From contig QAKI01000044.1 in assembly GCA_003343905.1 (NCBI GenBank), positions 62,001 through 126,000 on the forward strand: 64,000 nucleotides of DNA, written 5' to 3'. This stretch comes from Subdoligranulum variabile (GTDB lineage: Bacteria; Bacillota; Clostridia; Oscillospirales; Ruminococcaceae). Positions 40,539 through 49,727 of the stretch are shown piece by piece. The position numbers were made by a program, and so were the translations under genes. Positions within the stretch are counted from its first letter, which is position 1. Each line of letters begins with the position of its first letter. The notes under the pieces were generated by a model. That model ran no database searches. It saw only the letters and a list, made by a program, of their open reading frames with translations, and was not told where the DNA came from.

Positions 40539-43500
40539 TCAGTTCTTCCTTTCCAGCCTGATGGGCGGCAGTTCGTCCGGCACCGTGACCGGCAGCGTAT
40601 CGCTGGTCAGGCGCTGGCCTTCGTTCGTCAGGGCGTCGTCCACACGGTAGAGTTCCGCGCGCACGGTCTGGGGCATCGTCGTCATGCCCTCCAGTGCATC
40701 GGGTTCGATCCAGTAGACCCAGTGTCCGTCGCTGACGTTGCCCAGTTCCCCGTGTTCCGGCACGTCGGCCAGAATGATCTGGCTGGCCACCACGCTGCCG
40801 TCGGCATCCACGCCGCCCACGACTTTGCCGTCCTGGTCATAGAGCAGCACCACGTTATACGCGGGGTTGCCCTTGTAGGTGCCGGTAAAGACCAGCGAGC
40901 CTGCGGGGATCTTGGCGCCGGTGGATTCCTCGGACACGAAGTCATGCTCCAAGATGCCGATGCCTTTTTCGAGCAGCTCCACATTGTCGCCGGTCGGGCC
41001 GAGCACATCCAGTTCGCTGATGGAAATCTCCGCGCCTGCGGGCGACTTGACGGTCAGCCGCAGCCCGGTGGCGTCGTAGGTCGTCACGCGGGGTTCGCCG
41101 TCCTCATCCGGGAAGTACACGGTACGCGGCTTCCCCTCTTCAAAGGTGCCGGACGCCACGGTCTGCCACTGGCTGCCGTCGGTCGTGAGGGCGATCTCGT
41201 AGGATTCGATGGGCGTGCCGGACGTGACGGTGTACTTGAACGCCGTCACGGCCAACTGCTGGTGGAAGTCCAGCGTAACGGTGGCTTCGCCTTCGGCCGC
41301 ATGGCCGGTATAGGTGGTTTTGGTATCGCCGTCGATGGCCTTCGTGATGGCGGAGACCGGTTCCGGCGCGCAGGGATCGTTATCATCCCCTGTGCCGGGT
41401 TTCTCATCATCGCCGGAGGTCATGTTCGTTTCGGCCGTCCAGAAGTCCTTGCCGTAGCTGCCGTCATGCTCGATCTTGAGCGCGGGCAGTTCCAGCGTGT
41501 TGGAACGGTTGAGGAACTGGTCCACCGCCGTGACCTCATAGGCAACGGTGCGGTTGTTCATCGTCGTGACCGTGTCGGTGTAGGTATCGCCGGTGGCGAA
41601 GCCCACCACCTGACTGTGGCGCTGGCCGTTCTCGTAGGTGACGCGGGCGATCTCGTACCCCAACAGCAGGCCGTCCTCGGCGTTGGAGGCCAGTTTCAGG
41701 TCCACCTGATTGGGCATTTTTTCGTTGATTTTGGCGGTGGTCGCATCCGTGACCACATCCTGCCCCTTGAAGGACGCCGCTTCGTTATGGGTGAAGCGGT
41801 AATCGCGGGAAGCGTCGTTGCCGTAGTACAGCGCGCGTTCTTCCGGCTCATACTGGGCCATAAAGGCCGCCGTGGTGGCGTCCGGGGTCATGCCCCAGCG
41901 CCCGAAGAAGTCGGTCAGGTCCTTTTCCGCTGCGGCGGAAGCCAGGCGCATGAAGTTCTGCCCGGCATCGTCCCCCAGCGTCAGACCCACGCCGCCGGGC
42001 GCAGGCGCCGCGGAAGGCGTGCGGGCGTAGGTATCCACCCGCGCGAAGAAGCGGCCGTTCAGCAGGTCGTTGTAATGATCGTACAGTTTGTAGCCGTAGT
42101 CCTTGTCATAGGCAAGGTGAAGCTGCCAGTACATCGCCAGCTGGGTGAACACATTGGCGTCGGGGCCAGTGGTGCCGCTGGTGACTTTGTCATAGACGTT
42201 CTGATAGTCGAAGCGCACGCTGCCATTCGTCGCCTGCGAAAGCTGGGCGAAGTAGTTGTTGGTGACTTCGGCCACCGCATAGCGGCGGTCGTTGATGTTA
42301 TGGCCGATCTCATGCGCGATGCCCCAGCCGAAATAGGTGCCGCTCTGGTACGCGCCGTTCTCATCGCTGGCAACGGGCACGCCGTTGGTCAGGCCGGGCA
42401 CAGACCCCCACTCGATGCCGATGTGGTTGCCCGCCGCATACATAAAGGCCCCCGAGAACATCCGCATATAGCGGACATTCAGATGCTGGGCGGGCAGGTG
42501 GTTGGCCGTTCCCGCGCCTTCCAGATTCGTCAGGCCCTTGTGCTGGTAGAACAGTTCCATCATCTGGTCCATGGCGTCCAGCGCATGGAGCAGTTTTTCC
42601 GCGCCGCCGTCGTCCAGGCCTGCCAAAAGCTGCGTGACCGGCACCGAGTACATCATCTGATCCAGCAGGATGTCGGTGGTGTTCAGGACGCAGTTTTTCT
42701 CATCGTAGCCTTTCTCAGAGGCGTGCAGTTCCGTATGGAGTTTTTCCAGGCCGGCAGCATACTCCGTCAGTTCCTGCACATAGGCTTCCACGCGCGCTTT
42801 GCGGTCGTTCTCGTTGGTGATCTGGTAGAGGTCCAGCGTGGGGATCTGCGTACCGCCGCCGACGCGGACCGAGTAGCGATCGTTGGCGTTCTTGCCGGTG
42901 TACTGCACATACAGCGGCCCGCCGCGCTCGGTATCCGTGCTGCCGATCTGCTGGATTGGGATCACGTTGCGGCCCACCTTGAGGTCGATGGGGGTCGCCG
43001 TCAGCTCGCCGCTCTCGGCATGGTACTGGGTCGCCACCAGTTGCAGCGCGGCCTTGGCCCCGTTGCTGCCGGTGTTGCTGCCCACATAGATCAAGATCTC
43101 GTCGCCTGCCTGCGCGGTCACGCCCAACGGCTGCCACGCGTTCAGGCCGGTGATGTTCAGGCCGCCGTCGTTGGCCGCCATGATGCTGGTATGCACGTCG
43201 ATCACCGGCTGCAATTTCTGGTGCAGCAGTTCGCGGGCATTGTCCAGTTCCCATTTGAGCGCGTCATAGTTGGGGTGCTTTTCGCCGTTGCCCCAGGCGT
43301 CCAGCTGCGCCTGCAACTCTTGGATCATCGCTTCGTCCACGTCGTCGCGCAGCGTCAGGTGCAGGTCGTCGGCGTACAGATCCAGAATCTCATCTTCCAG
43401 GCTGTCGTAGGTGTAGAAGCGCATTTCCGCAATGGTGATCAGACGCCGGGCGCTATACCCCTGCTTCACGCAGACGCGCAGGTAGTCGGTCTCCACACCG

Positions 43501-45851
43501 CCGGGGATCGTGATGACGTAGTAGTTGCGGCTGCCGTCGCTGCGCCGGGCGATGCGAACATTGGAGATTTCCTGTTCCTTGCCGTCCGCGCCTTTGGTGT
43601 AGACCCGAACGCCGTCGTAGTTGCCGTAGTCCTCCGCCTGCGCCAGCGCGATGCGGCCGATGTCGTATTTTTGATCGAAAGTGATCCGAACGCCGCCGCT
43701 CGTTTCGTTCTTGGGATATGCAACGCCATCGTCCCAGTCATCGATCTGATACCAGGAGGTATAGTCGTTGTCGACCACACCCCAGGCGGTGGGTTTCTCG
43801 TCCTGCGGACTGCCCATCATGTAGCCGCGGTTGCCGTGCGCCATGCTCTTAATATGGGTCGTGTTCCCACCGAGTTCGTCAGTCGTATTGATGAGTTTAT
43901 ATTCCGGCAGCTTCACCGGGCTGACGTTGACCGTGCGGGCCACCGAAGTGAGGGAGGCCGGGCCTTCGCCCAGCTGGTTCACGCCGGTGACGTACACTTC
44001 ATAGGCCGTGTCGTCCTCCAAGCCCTGGATGGCGTAGGAAGCGCCGCTGATGCCTTCAACACAGGTGAAGTCGCCCTGCCCCTGCACACGGTAGTACAGG
44101 TTGTAGGTATCCGCATCGTCCATGTTCTTCCAGTGGGCTTCGATGCGCCGGTAACGCCCGGTCAGCGTCAGACCGTCGGGCGCGGCGGGCAGCTTGTCCG
44201 CACGGGGCGTGACTTTCACCGGTTCGGAATAGCCGCTGCGCCACGCGCCGTTGCAGGACTGCACCTGGACCGTGTAGGTCACGCCGTTTTCCAGCTTTTG
44301 GCCCCCGAAAGAGCTGACCGCCAGGCTGTTGACGCCCGCGCGGAGCGTTTCGGTCTTTTCGGTCGGGCCGTCCTCACCGCCCTGGACGGTCTGGGTGATC
44401 TTCACCTCATAGCCGGTCACATTGGTCTGGGCGTCCCAGCGCAGCGTAAAGCTGCGGTTGCCGGGTTCGGCTGTCAGTTTTTCCGGGATGTTCATCTTCG
44501 GGGCCGGGATGCGCTCCTGCATATTGTTGACAAATTCCACCTTGGAAATTTCGGCCAGATTCTTGCTGTCGGAAGTCGCCGTGATCTTGATGGTGACCTT
44601 TTTCACCGCGATCTGCCCACCAAAGTCCACCACGATGGAACCGTCCGGCTGCACTGTGGCGCCCTTGGCCGAGAACAGCGCAAACAGCGCCGGGGCTTCC
44701 ACCGTAGCCGGGGCTTCCACCGTAAATTCGTGCTCGTCTCCCGCTTCATCCACCACGGTGATGGTGGCTCCCGTCACGGAAGCAGGTTGCTCCGGGGGAA
44801 GGGTCTGCAAAACAAGGCCGCCCATTTCTACGGATTCCTTGTCCGATTGGGTAAACTCAAAGTCGATCAGGACCGGGTTATCCTCCGAAATCTCGCCCTC
44901 GCCCTGCGCTTCCAGCGTGACCGAGCCCCCGCCTGCCAGCAGGGCGTCCAGGTCGCCCTCCGTCACCTCCGTTCCCTCCACTGGTTGCGCGGAGATCATA
45001 TCTTCGGGGATGCTGGTGCTGACGGTGGACTGGACCTCGCCCGCATCGTCCAGGCTGGCGGCCAGCATTTGCAGGTCCACAAGGTCCACGATGCCGCTGC
45101 CGTCCAGGTCGCCCGCACCGTCGCCGTCCATATTGTCGATCAGCAGGTCCACGTCCGCCTGTTCCACCTTGCCGTTGCCGTCCGCATCACCGATGCGCAG
45201 CACGCCGGGGTGCGGCTTGTCGGCGGCAAAGGCTTCTGTTTGCAGGGGCCCGGCGCACAACTGCACCGCGGAAACCAGGTCCCCCACTTCGATCTGCTGA
45301 GTGTAGGTGGCAAAGCCGCCGCCGGAGACCGTCAGCGTATATAGCCCCGCCGGCAGGCTGCCCAAACGCAGCGTTTCGCTGCCGTCAGCGGGCAGCGTAA
45401 GGGGTGCCTGTTCGACGGTATCCCCTTCGGCGTTTTCGACCGTCACCGAAAGGGCGGTAGATGCCATCGGCAGGCCCTGCAGGACCGTGACTTCCACGGC
45501 GCCCGTCGGCTGTTCGGCCAGGGCTTCCGCCTCGGCCAGCGCGTCCTCCCCGGTCAGGGGGTCCTCGTCAGGCAGTGCGTCCTCCTGCGGCAGGACTTCC
45601 TCCTCAGGCTGCCCGTCCTCCTGCGGGGTCTCGCGGTCCTGCGGCGCGGCCTCCTCCTGCGTCTGTTCGTCGTCGGTTCCGGGTTCCCCGGCGGCTTCGG
45701 CGCCGTCCCCCCGGCCGTCCTCCACGGCAAGGGGATCTTCCTGCGTGGCCGTGGCGGGGAGTTCTTCCCCCTCGGCATACGCAGCCGGGGCCTGTGCCAG
45801 AATGCTGAGCATCATCGTCAGGCTCAGCAAAGCGGCGGCGGCTTTTTTCAC
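40539..45851 (-). CDS. Secreted M60 (mucinase-like) metallopeptidase with dockerin, FN3 and discoidin domains
   Basis: A 1770-residue secreted protein. Start GTG 45851 (VKKAAAALLSLTMMLSILAQ signal) follows AAAGGATG. Order: signal peptide 1-27; acidic Glu/Pro/Asp linker to about 115; CnaB-like domain about 118-195; type I dockerin about 218-268 with two calcium loops (DADGNGKVEQADVDLL, DLDGSGIVDLVDLQML); FN3 modules about 450-640; discoidin about 650-815; M60 region about 880-1330 with zinc site H1180-E1181-x-x-H1184 and E1195 (HEIGHNIND...AE); C-terminal discoidin about 1500-1620. M60 enzymes cleave mucin-type O-glycoproteins. It is transcribed with the cohesin-like gene. Confidence 0.88.
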   Translation of the reverse strand: MKKAAAALLSLTMMLSILAQAPAAYAEGEELPATATQEDPLAVEDGRGDGAEAAGEPGTDDEQTQEEAAPQDRETPQEDGQPEEEVLPQEDALPDEDPLTGEDALAEAEALAEQPTGAVEVTVLQGLPMASTALSVTVENAEGDTVEQAPLTLPADGSETLRLGSLPAGLYTLTVSGGGFATYTQQIEVGDLVSAVQLCAGPLQTEAFAADKPHPGVLRIGDADGNGKVEQADVDLLIDNMDGDGAGDLDGSGIVDLVDLQMLAASLDDAGEVQSTVSTSIPEDMISAQPVEGTEVTEGDLDALLAGGGSVTLEAQGEGEISEDNPVLIDFEFTQSDKESVEMGGLVLQTLPPEQPASVTGATITVVDEAGDEHEFTVEAPATVEAPALFALFSAKGATVQPDGSIVVDFGGQIAVKKVTIKITATSDSKNLAEISKVEFVNNMQERIPAPKMNIPEKLTAEPGNRSFTLRWDAQTNVTGYEVKITQTVQGGEDGPTEKTETLRAGVNSLAVSSFGGQKLENGVTYTVQVQSCNGAWRSGYSEPVKVTPRADKLPAAPDGLTLTGRYRRIEAHWKNMDDADTYNLYYRVQGQGDFTCVEGISGASYAIQGLEDDTAYEVYVTGVNQLGEGPASLTSVARTVNVSPVKLPEYKLINTTDELGGNTTHIKSMAHGNRGYMMGSPQDEKPTAWGVVDNDYTSWYQIDDWDDGVAYPKNETSGGVRITFDQKYDIGRIALAQAEDYGNYDGVRVYTKGADGKEQEISNVRIARRSDGSRNYYVITIPGGVETDYLRVCVKQGYSARRLITIAEMRFYTYDSLEDEILDLYADDLHLTLRDDVDEAMIQELQAQLDAWGNGEKHPNYDALKWELDNARELLHQKLQPVIDVHTSIMAANDGGLNITGLNAWQPLGVTAQAGDEILIYVGSNTGSNGAKAALQLVATQYHAESGELTATPIDLKVGRNVIPIQQIGSTDTERGGPLYVQYTGKNANDRYSVRVGGGTQIPTLDLYQITNENDRKARVEAYVQELTEYAAGLEKLHTELHASEKGYDEKNCVLNTTDILLDQMMYSVPVTQLLAGLDDGGAEKLLHALDAMDQMMELFYQHKGLTNLEGAGTANHLPAQHLNVRYMRMFSGAFMYAAGNHIGIEWGSVPGLTNGVPVASDENGAYQSGTYFGWGIAHEIGHNINDRRYAVAEVTNNYFAQLSQATNGSVRFDYQNVYDKVTSGTTGPDANVFTQLAMYWQLHLAYDKDYGYKLYDHYNDLLNGRFFARVDTYARTPSAAPAPGGVGLTLGDDAGQNFMRLASAAAEKDLTDFFGRWGMTPDATTAAFMAQYEPEERALYYGNDASRDYRFTHNEAASFKGQDVVTDATTAKINEKMPNQVDLKLASNAEDGLLLGYEIARVTYENGQRHSQVVGFATGDTYTDTVTTMNNRTVAYEVTAVDQFLNRSNTLELPALKIEHDGSYGKDFWTAETNMTSGDDEKPGTGDDNDPCAPEPVSAITKAIDGDTKTTYTGHAAEGEATVTLDFHQQLAVTAFKYTVTSGTPIESYEIALTTDGSQWQTVASGTFEEGKPRTVYFPDEDGEPRVTTYDATGLRLTVKSPAGAEISISELDVLGPTGDNVELLEKGIGILEHDFVSEESTGAKIPAGSLVFTGTYKGNPAYNVVLLYDQDGKVVGGVDADGSVVASQIILADVPEHGELGNVSDGHWVYWIEPDALEGMTTMPQTVRAELYRVDDALTNEGQRLTSDTLPVTVPDELPPIRLERKN

Positions 45852-45886
45852 GCGGCAACATCCTTTCTTTTGTCTGCCCCGCACAT

Positions 45887-45911
45887 CCGCCCCGCCTGTG
45901 CGGCGGGGCGG
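45887..45911 (-). promoter_or_regulatory. Leader hairpin of the M60 gene
   Basis: A 10-bp CCGCCCCGCC/GGCGGGGCGG stem (45887-45896 with 45902-45911) in the roughly 95-base leader. No T-run follows, so it is a leader structure and not an obvious terminator. Confidence 0.5.
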
Positions 45912-45952
45912 ATTCAGGGCGTTCCTATCCACTTTACACAATTACCGAAGCC

Positions 45953-45981
45953 ATTCTACTACAAAAACACTATGAAATCAA
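45953..45981 (-). promoter_or_regulatory. Promoter of the M60/cohesin operon
   Basis: On the minus strand TTGATT (45981-45976) and TAGAAT (45958-45953) with a 17-bp spacer. From here to the terminator at 46120 I see nothing else. Confidence 0.75.
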
Positions 45982-46119
45982 GTCCTAACTGCAAATTCCC
46001 GCCGCGCCGCCCGCCCCGGCCGGGCACGGCCGCCAAAAACGCCGCCCCGCACTCCCCGCCGCCCGCCATGGGGCGCAGTCAAATCAAGATTGCTTCTTAA
46101 AAAACGGGCAACACACAGC

Positions 46120-46160
46120 ACAAAGGCACACCGGCCGCAAGCGGCGCAGTGTGCCTTTGT
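46120..46160 (-). terminator. Terminator after malQ
   Basis: ACAAAGGCACAC/GTGTGCCTTTGT (46120-46131 with 46149-46160) with an inner GCCGC/GCGGC stem. On minus a TTTTTT run follows about 20 bases later. Confidence 0.65.
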
Positions 46161-46193
46161 ATTCCTGTTGATTTTTGTGCGGCGGGCGGCCCC

Positions 46194-47675
46194 TCACCGC
46201 GGCAGGCGGCCGTACAGTTCCATGCAGTCCCGCAGGCGGGCGGCCAGGGCCGGGGTGAAGGCCCCCGGCAGCGCGCGCCAGCACCAGTTGCCCCCCAAAG
46301 TCGAGGGGGTGTTCATGCGGGCTTCGTGCCCAAGGCCCAGAACGTCCTGCGCCTGCACGACGGCCAGTTCGGCCACGCTGGACCAGATGCCGCGCATCAT
46401 GCCCCAGTTTTTGCCCTCGCTGTCGGTCAGGTTCAGGTAGGCGGTCGCCCGTTCCACGCCCTCGGCCGGGGCGGTGGCCAGCCAGCCGTTCAGCGGTTCG
46501 TTGTCATGAGTGCCGGTGTAGGCCACACAGCGCGCCGGGTAGGTGTGGGGGCGGTACTCGCCGCCGTCCCGGCTGTCGAAGGCAAATTCCAGCACCTTCA
46601 TGCCGGGGAAGCCGGTGTCGCGCAAAAGCTGGTAGACATCCTCCGACAGAAAGCCCAGGTCCTCGGCAATGATGGGCTGCGGCCCCAGGGCCTTTTCCAC
46701 CGCGGAGAACAGCTTCATGCCGGGGCCGGGCCGCCAGCGGCCGCCGCAGGCGTCGGCGCTGCCGTAGGGGATGGCGTAGTACCCGGCAAAACCGCGGAAA
46801 TGGTCGATACGCACCGTATCGTAGATGGCGCAGACATGGCGGATCCGCCGTATCCACCAGGCAAAGCCGTCCCGTTCCATGGCGTCCCAGTCGAACAGCG
46901 GGTTGCCCCAAAGCTGCCCGGTGGCCGAGAAGCCGTCCGGCGGGCAGCCCGCGACCTCGATGGGGTCGAGCTTTTCGTCCAGTTGGAACTGTTCCGGGCT
47001 GGCCCATACATCGACGCTGTCCATCGCCACATAGATGGGCAGGTCCCCGATGATGGAAATGCCCCGCCCGTTGGCGTACTGTTTGAGCGCGCGCCACTGC
47101 CGGAAGAACAGGTACTGCACCGCCTGCCAGAACGCGATATTCCCCCGCAGGCGGGCGCGGGCGGCGGCCAGGGCCGCGGGTTCGCGGCGGCGCAGGGGTT
47201 CTTCCCACAGGGTCCAGGGGCGGCCGCCGTGCTCGTCCTTGAGCGCCATGAACAGCGCGTAGTCCGGCAGCCAGGCAGCCTGTTCCCGGCAGAAGGCATC
47301 ATAGTCCGCGGGCGGGTCGGCCAGCAGCGCGGTGGCCGCCCGGCGCAGCACCGGGTAGCGTTTTTGGTACAGAACACCGTAGTTGACCCGGTCCGGCGGG
47401 GCCTGCCAGTCGATGTCCCGGTATTCCTCCGGGCGCAGCAGGCCCTCGGCGGCCAGTTCGTCCAGGTCGATCAGGTAGGGGTTGCCCGCAAAAGTCGAAA
47501 AGGACTGGTAGGGCGAATCCCCGTAGCTGGTGGGGCAGACCGGCAGGATCTGCCAGTGGCTCTGCCCCGCCGCGGCCAGAAAGTCCACAAATTCCCGCGC
47601 CGCGGCCCCCATCGTACCGATGCCGCCGGGGCCGGGCAGGCTCGTGATATGCAACAAAATACCGCTGGAACGCAT
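46194..47675 (-). CDS. malQ: 4-alpha-glucanotransferase (GH77)
   Basis: Transfers alpha-1,4-glucan segments between maltodextrins in the cytoplasm. The 493-residue protein has the plant D-enzyme/MalQ-type layout. The N-terminus RSSGILLHITSLPGPGGIG is diagnostic. The catalytic nucleophile Asp is in VRIDHFRGFAGYY, the acid/base Glu in IIAEDLGF, and the third Asp in YTGTHDNEPL. ATG 47675 is chosen (AAGGAGG upstream, matches the family start) over an upstream in-frame codon. It is last in the import operon after the LacI regulator and a terminator. Confidence 0.96.
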   Translation of the reverse strand: MRSSGILLHITSLPGPGGIGTMGAAAREFVDFLAAAGQSHWQILPVCPTSYGDSPYQSFSTFAGNPYLIDLDELAAEGLLRPEEYRDIDWQAPPDRVNYGVLYQKRYPVLRRAATALLADPPADYDAFCREQAAWLPDYALFMALKDEHGGRPWTLWEEPLRRREPAALAAARARLRGNIAFWQAVQYLFFRQWRALKQYANGRGISIIGDLPIYVAMDSVDVWASPEQFQLDEKLDPIEVAGCPPDGFSATGQLWGNPLFDWDAMERDGFAWWIRRIRHVCAIYDTVRIDHFRGFAGYYAIPYGSADACGGRWRPGPGMKLFSAVEKALGPQPIIAEDLGFLSEDVYQLLRDTGFPGMKVLEFAFDSRDGGEYRPHTYPARCVAYTGTHDNEPLNGWLATAPAEGVERATAYLNLTDSEGKNWGMMRGIWSSVAELAVVQAQDVLGLGHEARMNTPSTLGGNWCWRALPGAFTPALAARLRDCMELYGRLPR

Positions 47676-47724
47676 AGGACCAGCGCCTCCTTCCCGGGCC
47701 CCGCGCAAAGGGCCCGCTGTTACT

Positions 47725-47766
47725 CAAAAAAGGCGGTGCGGCAGGGGCGTGCCCCGCCTGCACCGC
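47725..47766 (-). terminator. Terminator between lacI-type gene and malQ
   Basis: GCGGTGC/GCACCGC outer stem (47733-47739 with 47760-47766) with an inner GGGGC/GCCCC, followed on minus by CCTTTTTTG. It separates the regulator from malQ; read-through or a malQ promoter is needed. Confidence 0.75.
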
Positions 47767-47774
47767 AGGTTCGT

Positions 47775-48794
47775 TCATTCCGGCCGGGGGCGGGCCGCGC
47801 CGACGCTCTCCCCCTCCACCATTTCAAAGGGGACGATCTCATGCACGGCGGGGCTGTTTTCCTCGACGCAGTGCAGCAGGATCTCGACGCTGCGGGTGGC
47901 AAGGCGGGTCACGTTCTGGCGCACCGTGGTCAGCCGCGGGATGCAGAACCGCCCCAGCGCCACGCCGTCGTACCCGGCTACCGAAAGGTCCTGCGGCACC
48001 CGCAGGCCCCGGTCGGCCAGCGCCCGCAGCGCGCCCACGGCCATCATATCGCTCAGGGCAAAGACGGCGGTGATCTCCGGCGCGCGTTCCAGCAGGCGTT
48101 CCATGGCGGTGTAGCCGCTTTCCATCGAATAGCGGGCGTAGACGTACTGGCGGGCCTCGTCAAACGGCAGTTTGAGTTCGCTGAACGCCTGCCGGCAGCC
48201 CGCCAGGCGCGCGGCGCTGGGCTGGGACAGGGCCGGATTGCTGCCGATGACCCCGATATGCCGGTGCCCCCGCGCATACAGATACTCGATGACATGGCTG
48301 GCGGCCATCGTATCGTCCACGCTGACGCTGGACAGGTTGGGCAGGTCCAGGCTGGCGGCGCTGTTGGTGACCAGCACGCAGGGCACGCCCAGCGCGGCCA
48401 CGTCGGCGGTGACGTGTTCCAGGTTGGAACCCAGGAACGCGATGCCGTAGGGCCTGCGCTCCTGGCAGACGCGGCGCGCCTGTTCCAGTTCGTCGGCTTC
48501 CTCGTCCACATAGTACAACAGGCTGACATAGCCGCGTTCTTCGATCAGGGCCTGCATTTTTTCCAGAATGCCGGTGAACAGCATATTCTGGGTGCCCCTG
48601 ACCAGGATGGCGATGGCCGAACTGGATTGCAGTTTCAGGTGGCGGGCGTTGGCGTTGGGCTGGAAGTTGTGCTGCTGCACCACCTCCAGAATACGCGCCC
48701 GGGCCGCCGCGCTGACGTTGGGATTATTGTTGAGCACGCGGGACACGGTGCCGACCGCATAGCCGGCTTCCCGCGCGATGTCCCGGATCGTCAT
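47775..48794 (-). CDS. LacI family transcriptional regulator of the alpha-glucan operon
   Basis: A 339-residue repressor. Residues 1-55 are the LacI headpiece (TIRDIAREAGYAVGTVSRVL, NNNPNVSAAARARILE) and residues about 60-335 the periplasmic-binding-like sugar domain. ATG 48794 follows GGAAAGGGGAAAGG; an upstream in-frame ATG would add 25 unlikely Ala/Gly residues. It follows the two permease genes and precedes malQ. A fitting operator (CTGGAAACGGTTCCAG) lies at the promoter of the binding-protein gene, so it probably represses the whole operon until maltodextrin binds. Confidence 0.93.
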   Translation of the reverse strand: MTIRDIAREAGYAVGTVSRVLNNNPNVSAAARARILEVVQQHNFQPNANARHLKLQSSSAIAILVRGTQNMLFTGILEKMQALIEERGYVSLLYYVDEEADELEQARRVCQERRPYGIAFLGSNLEHVTADVAALGVPCVLVTNSAASLDLPNLSSVSVDDTMAASHVIEYLYARGHRHIGVIGSNPALSQPSAARLAGCRQAFSELKLPFDEARQYVYARYSMESGYTAMERLLERAPEITAVFALSDMMAVGALRALADRGLRVPQDLSVAGYDGVALGRFCIPRLTTVRQNVTRLATRSVEILLHCVEENSPAVHEIVPFEMVEGESVGAARPRPE

Positions 48795-48884
48795 GACGCC
48801 TTTCCCCTTTCCGGCGGCGCCTGCGGGGGCGCCGCCCTGCCCGGCAGCGCATTCCGCCCGCCGGGGCACAATGGGTCCATTATA

Positions 48885-49727
48885 TCAGCCTTTGACGGCG
48901 CCCGCAACCACGCCTTCGATGATGTGCTTCTGGCACAGCAGATACAGGATGATGATGGGCAGCACCGTGATGATGATGCAGGCCATCATGGGGCCCATCT
49001 GCACGCTGCCGTAGCCGCCGCGGAAATACTGGATCGCCATGGGGATCGTGCGGTACTGGCGGATGTCCAGCACCAGCGAGGGCAGCAGGTAGTCGTTCCA
49101 GACCCACATCGTTTCCAGAATGGCGGTGGAGATCATCGTGGGGCGCAAGATCGGCATGACCACCCGGAAGAAGATCTGTAGGGGGCCGCAGCCGTCGATC
49201 ATGGCGGCTTCCTCGATCTCCACCGGCATGGATTTCATGAAGCCGGTGAACATGAACACGGCCAGCCCGGCGCCGAAGCCCAGGTAGATGATGCAGATGT
49301 CGTAGGGGTTATTCAGACGGAGCGTGTCGGCGGTGTTGGACAGCGTGAACATGACCATCTGGAACGGCACGACCATCGAAAAGGCGCACAGGTAATACAT
49401 GGTCTTGGACAGTTTGCCGTTGACGCGGGTGATGTACCACGCGCACATGGAGCAGCACAGCAGGATCAGCGCCACCGAGGTGACCGTGATCACCAGGCTG
49501 TACCAGAACGAGGCCAGGAAGTTCATCTCGGTCACGCCGTAGATGTAGTTTTCCAGCCCGGCGAAGGTCTCGGCCGTGGGCAGCTCGAAAATACGGGTCG
49601 TGGTGATGGCGCGCTCGGTCTTGAACGAGTTGAACAGGATCAGCAGGATGGGATAGATCACCACGGCGCTCCACAGGACCAGCAGGACGGTCCACAGCGC
49701 GTCGGCGCGGCGCTTTTTCTTGAACAT
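48885..49727 (-). CDS. Maltodextrin-type ABC permease, MalG type
   Basis: A 280-residue, six-helix permease with the EAA loop IEEAAMIDGCGPLQIFFRVV (about residues 175-195). Its start overlaps the MalF-type stop by one base (TAATG), giving coupled translation. LacI and malQ neighbours point to alpha-glucan oligosaccharides as substrate. Confidence 0.94.
   Translation of the reverse strand: MFKKKRRADALWTVLLVLWSAVVIYPILLILFNSFKTERAITTTRIFELPTAETFAGLENYIYGVTEMNFLASFWYSLVITVTSVALILLCCSMCAWYITRVNGKLSKTMYYLCAFSMVVPFQMVMFTLSNTADTLRLNNPYDICIIYLGFGAGLAVFMFTGFMKSMPVEIEEAAMIDGCGPLQIFFRVVMPILRPTMISTAILETMWVWNDYLLPSLVLDIRQYRTIPMAIQYFRGGYGSVQMGPMMACIIITVLPIIILYLLCQKHIIEGVVAGAVKG

Noticed and set aside
40722..45344. 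A 1540-codon open frame antisense to the M60 gene
   Set aside because: It is a by-product of GC-rich codon use in the real gene. It has no ribosome site, and its composition is His/Val/Gly/Arg-rich without any domain.
47709..47774. Possible separate promoter for malQ
   Set aside because: Only the terminator of the LacI gene is visible in this short gap. No -35/-10 pair could be supported, so none is listed.
46149..49181. A 1010-codon open frame antisense to malQ, the LacI gene and a permease
   Set aside because: It spans three well-supported genes and two intergenic regions including a terminator, and has shadow-like composition.
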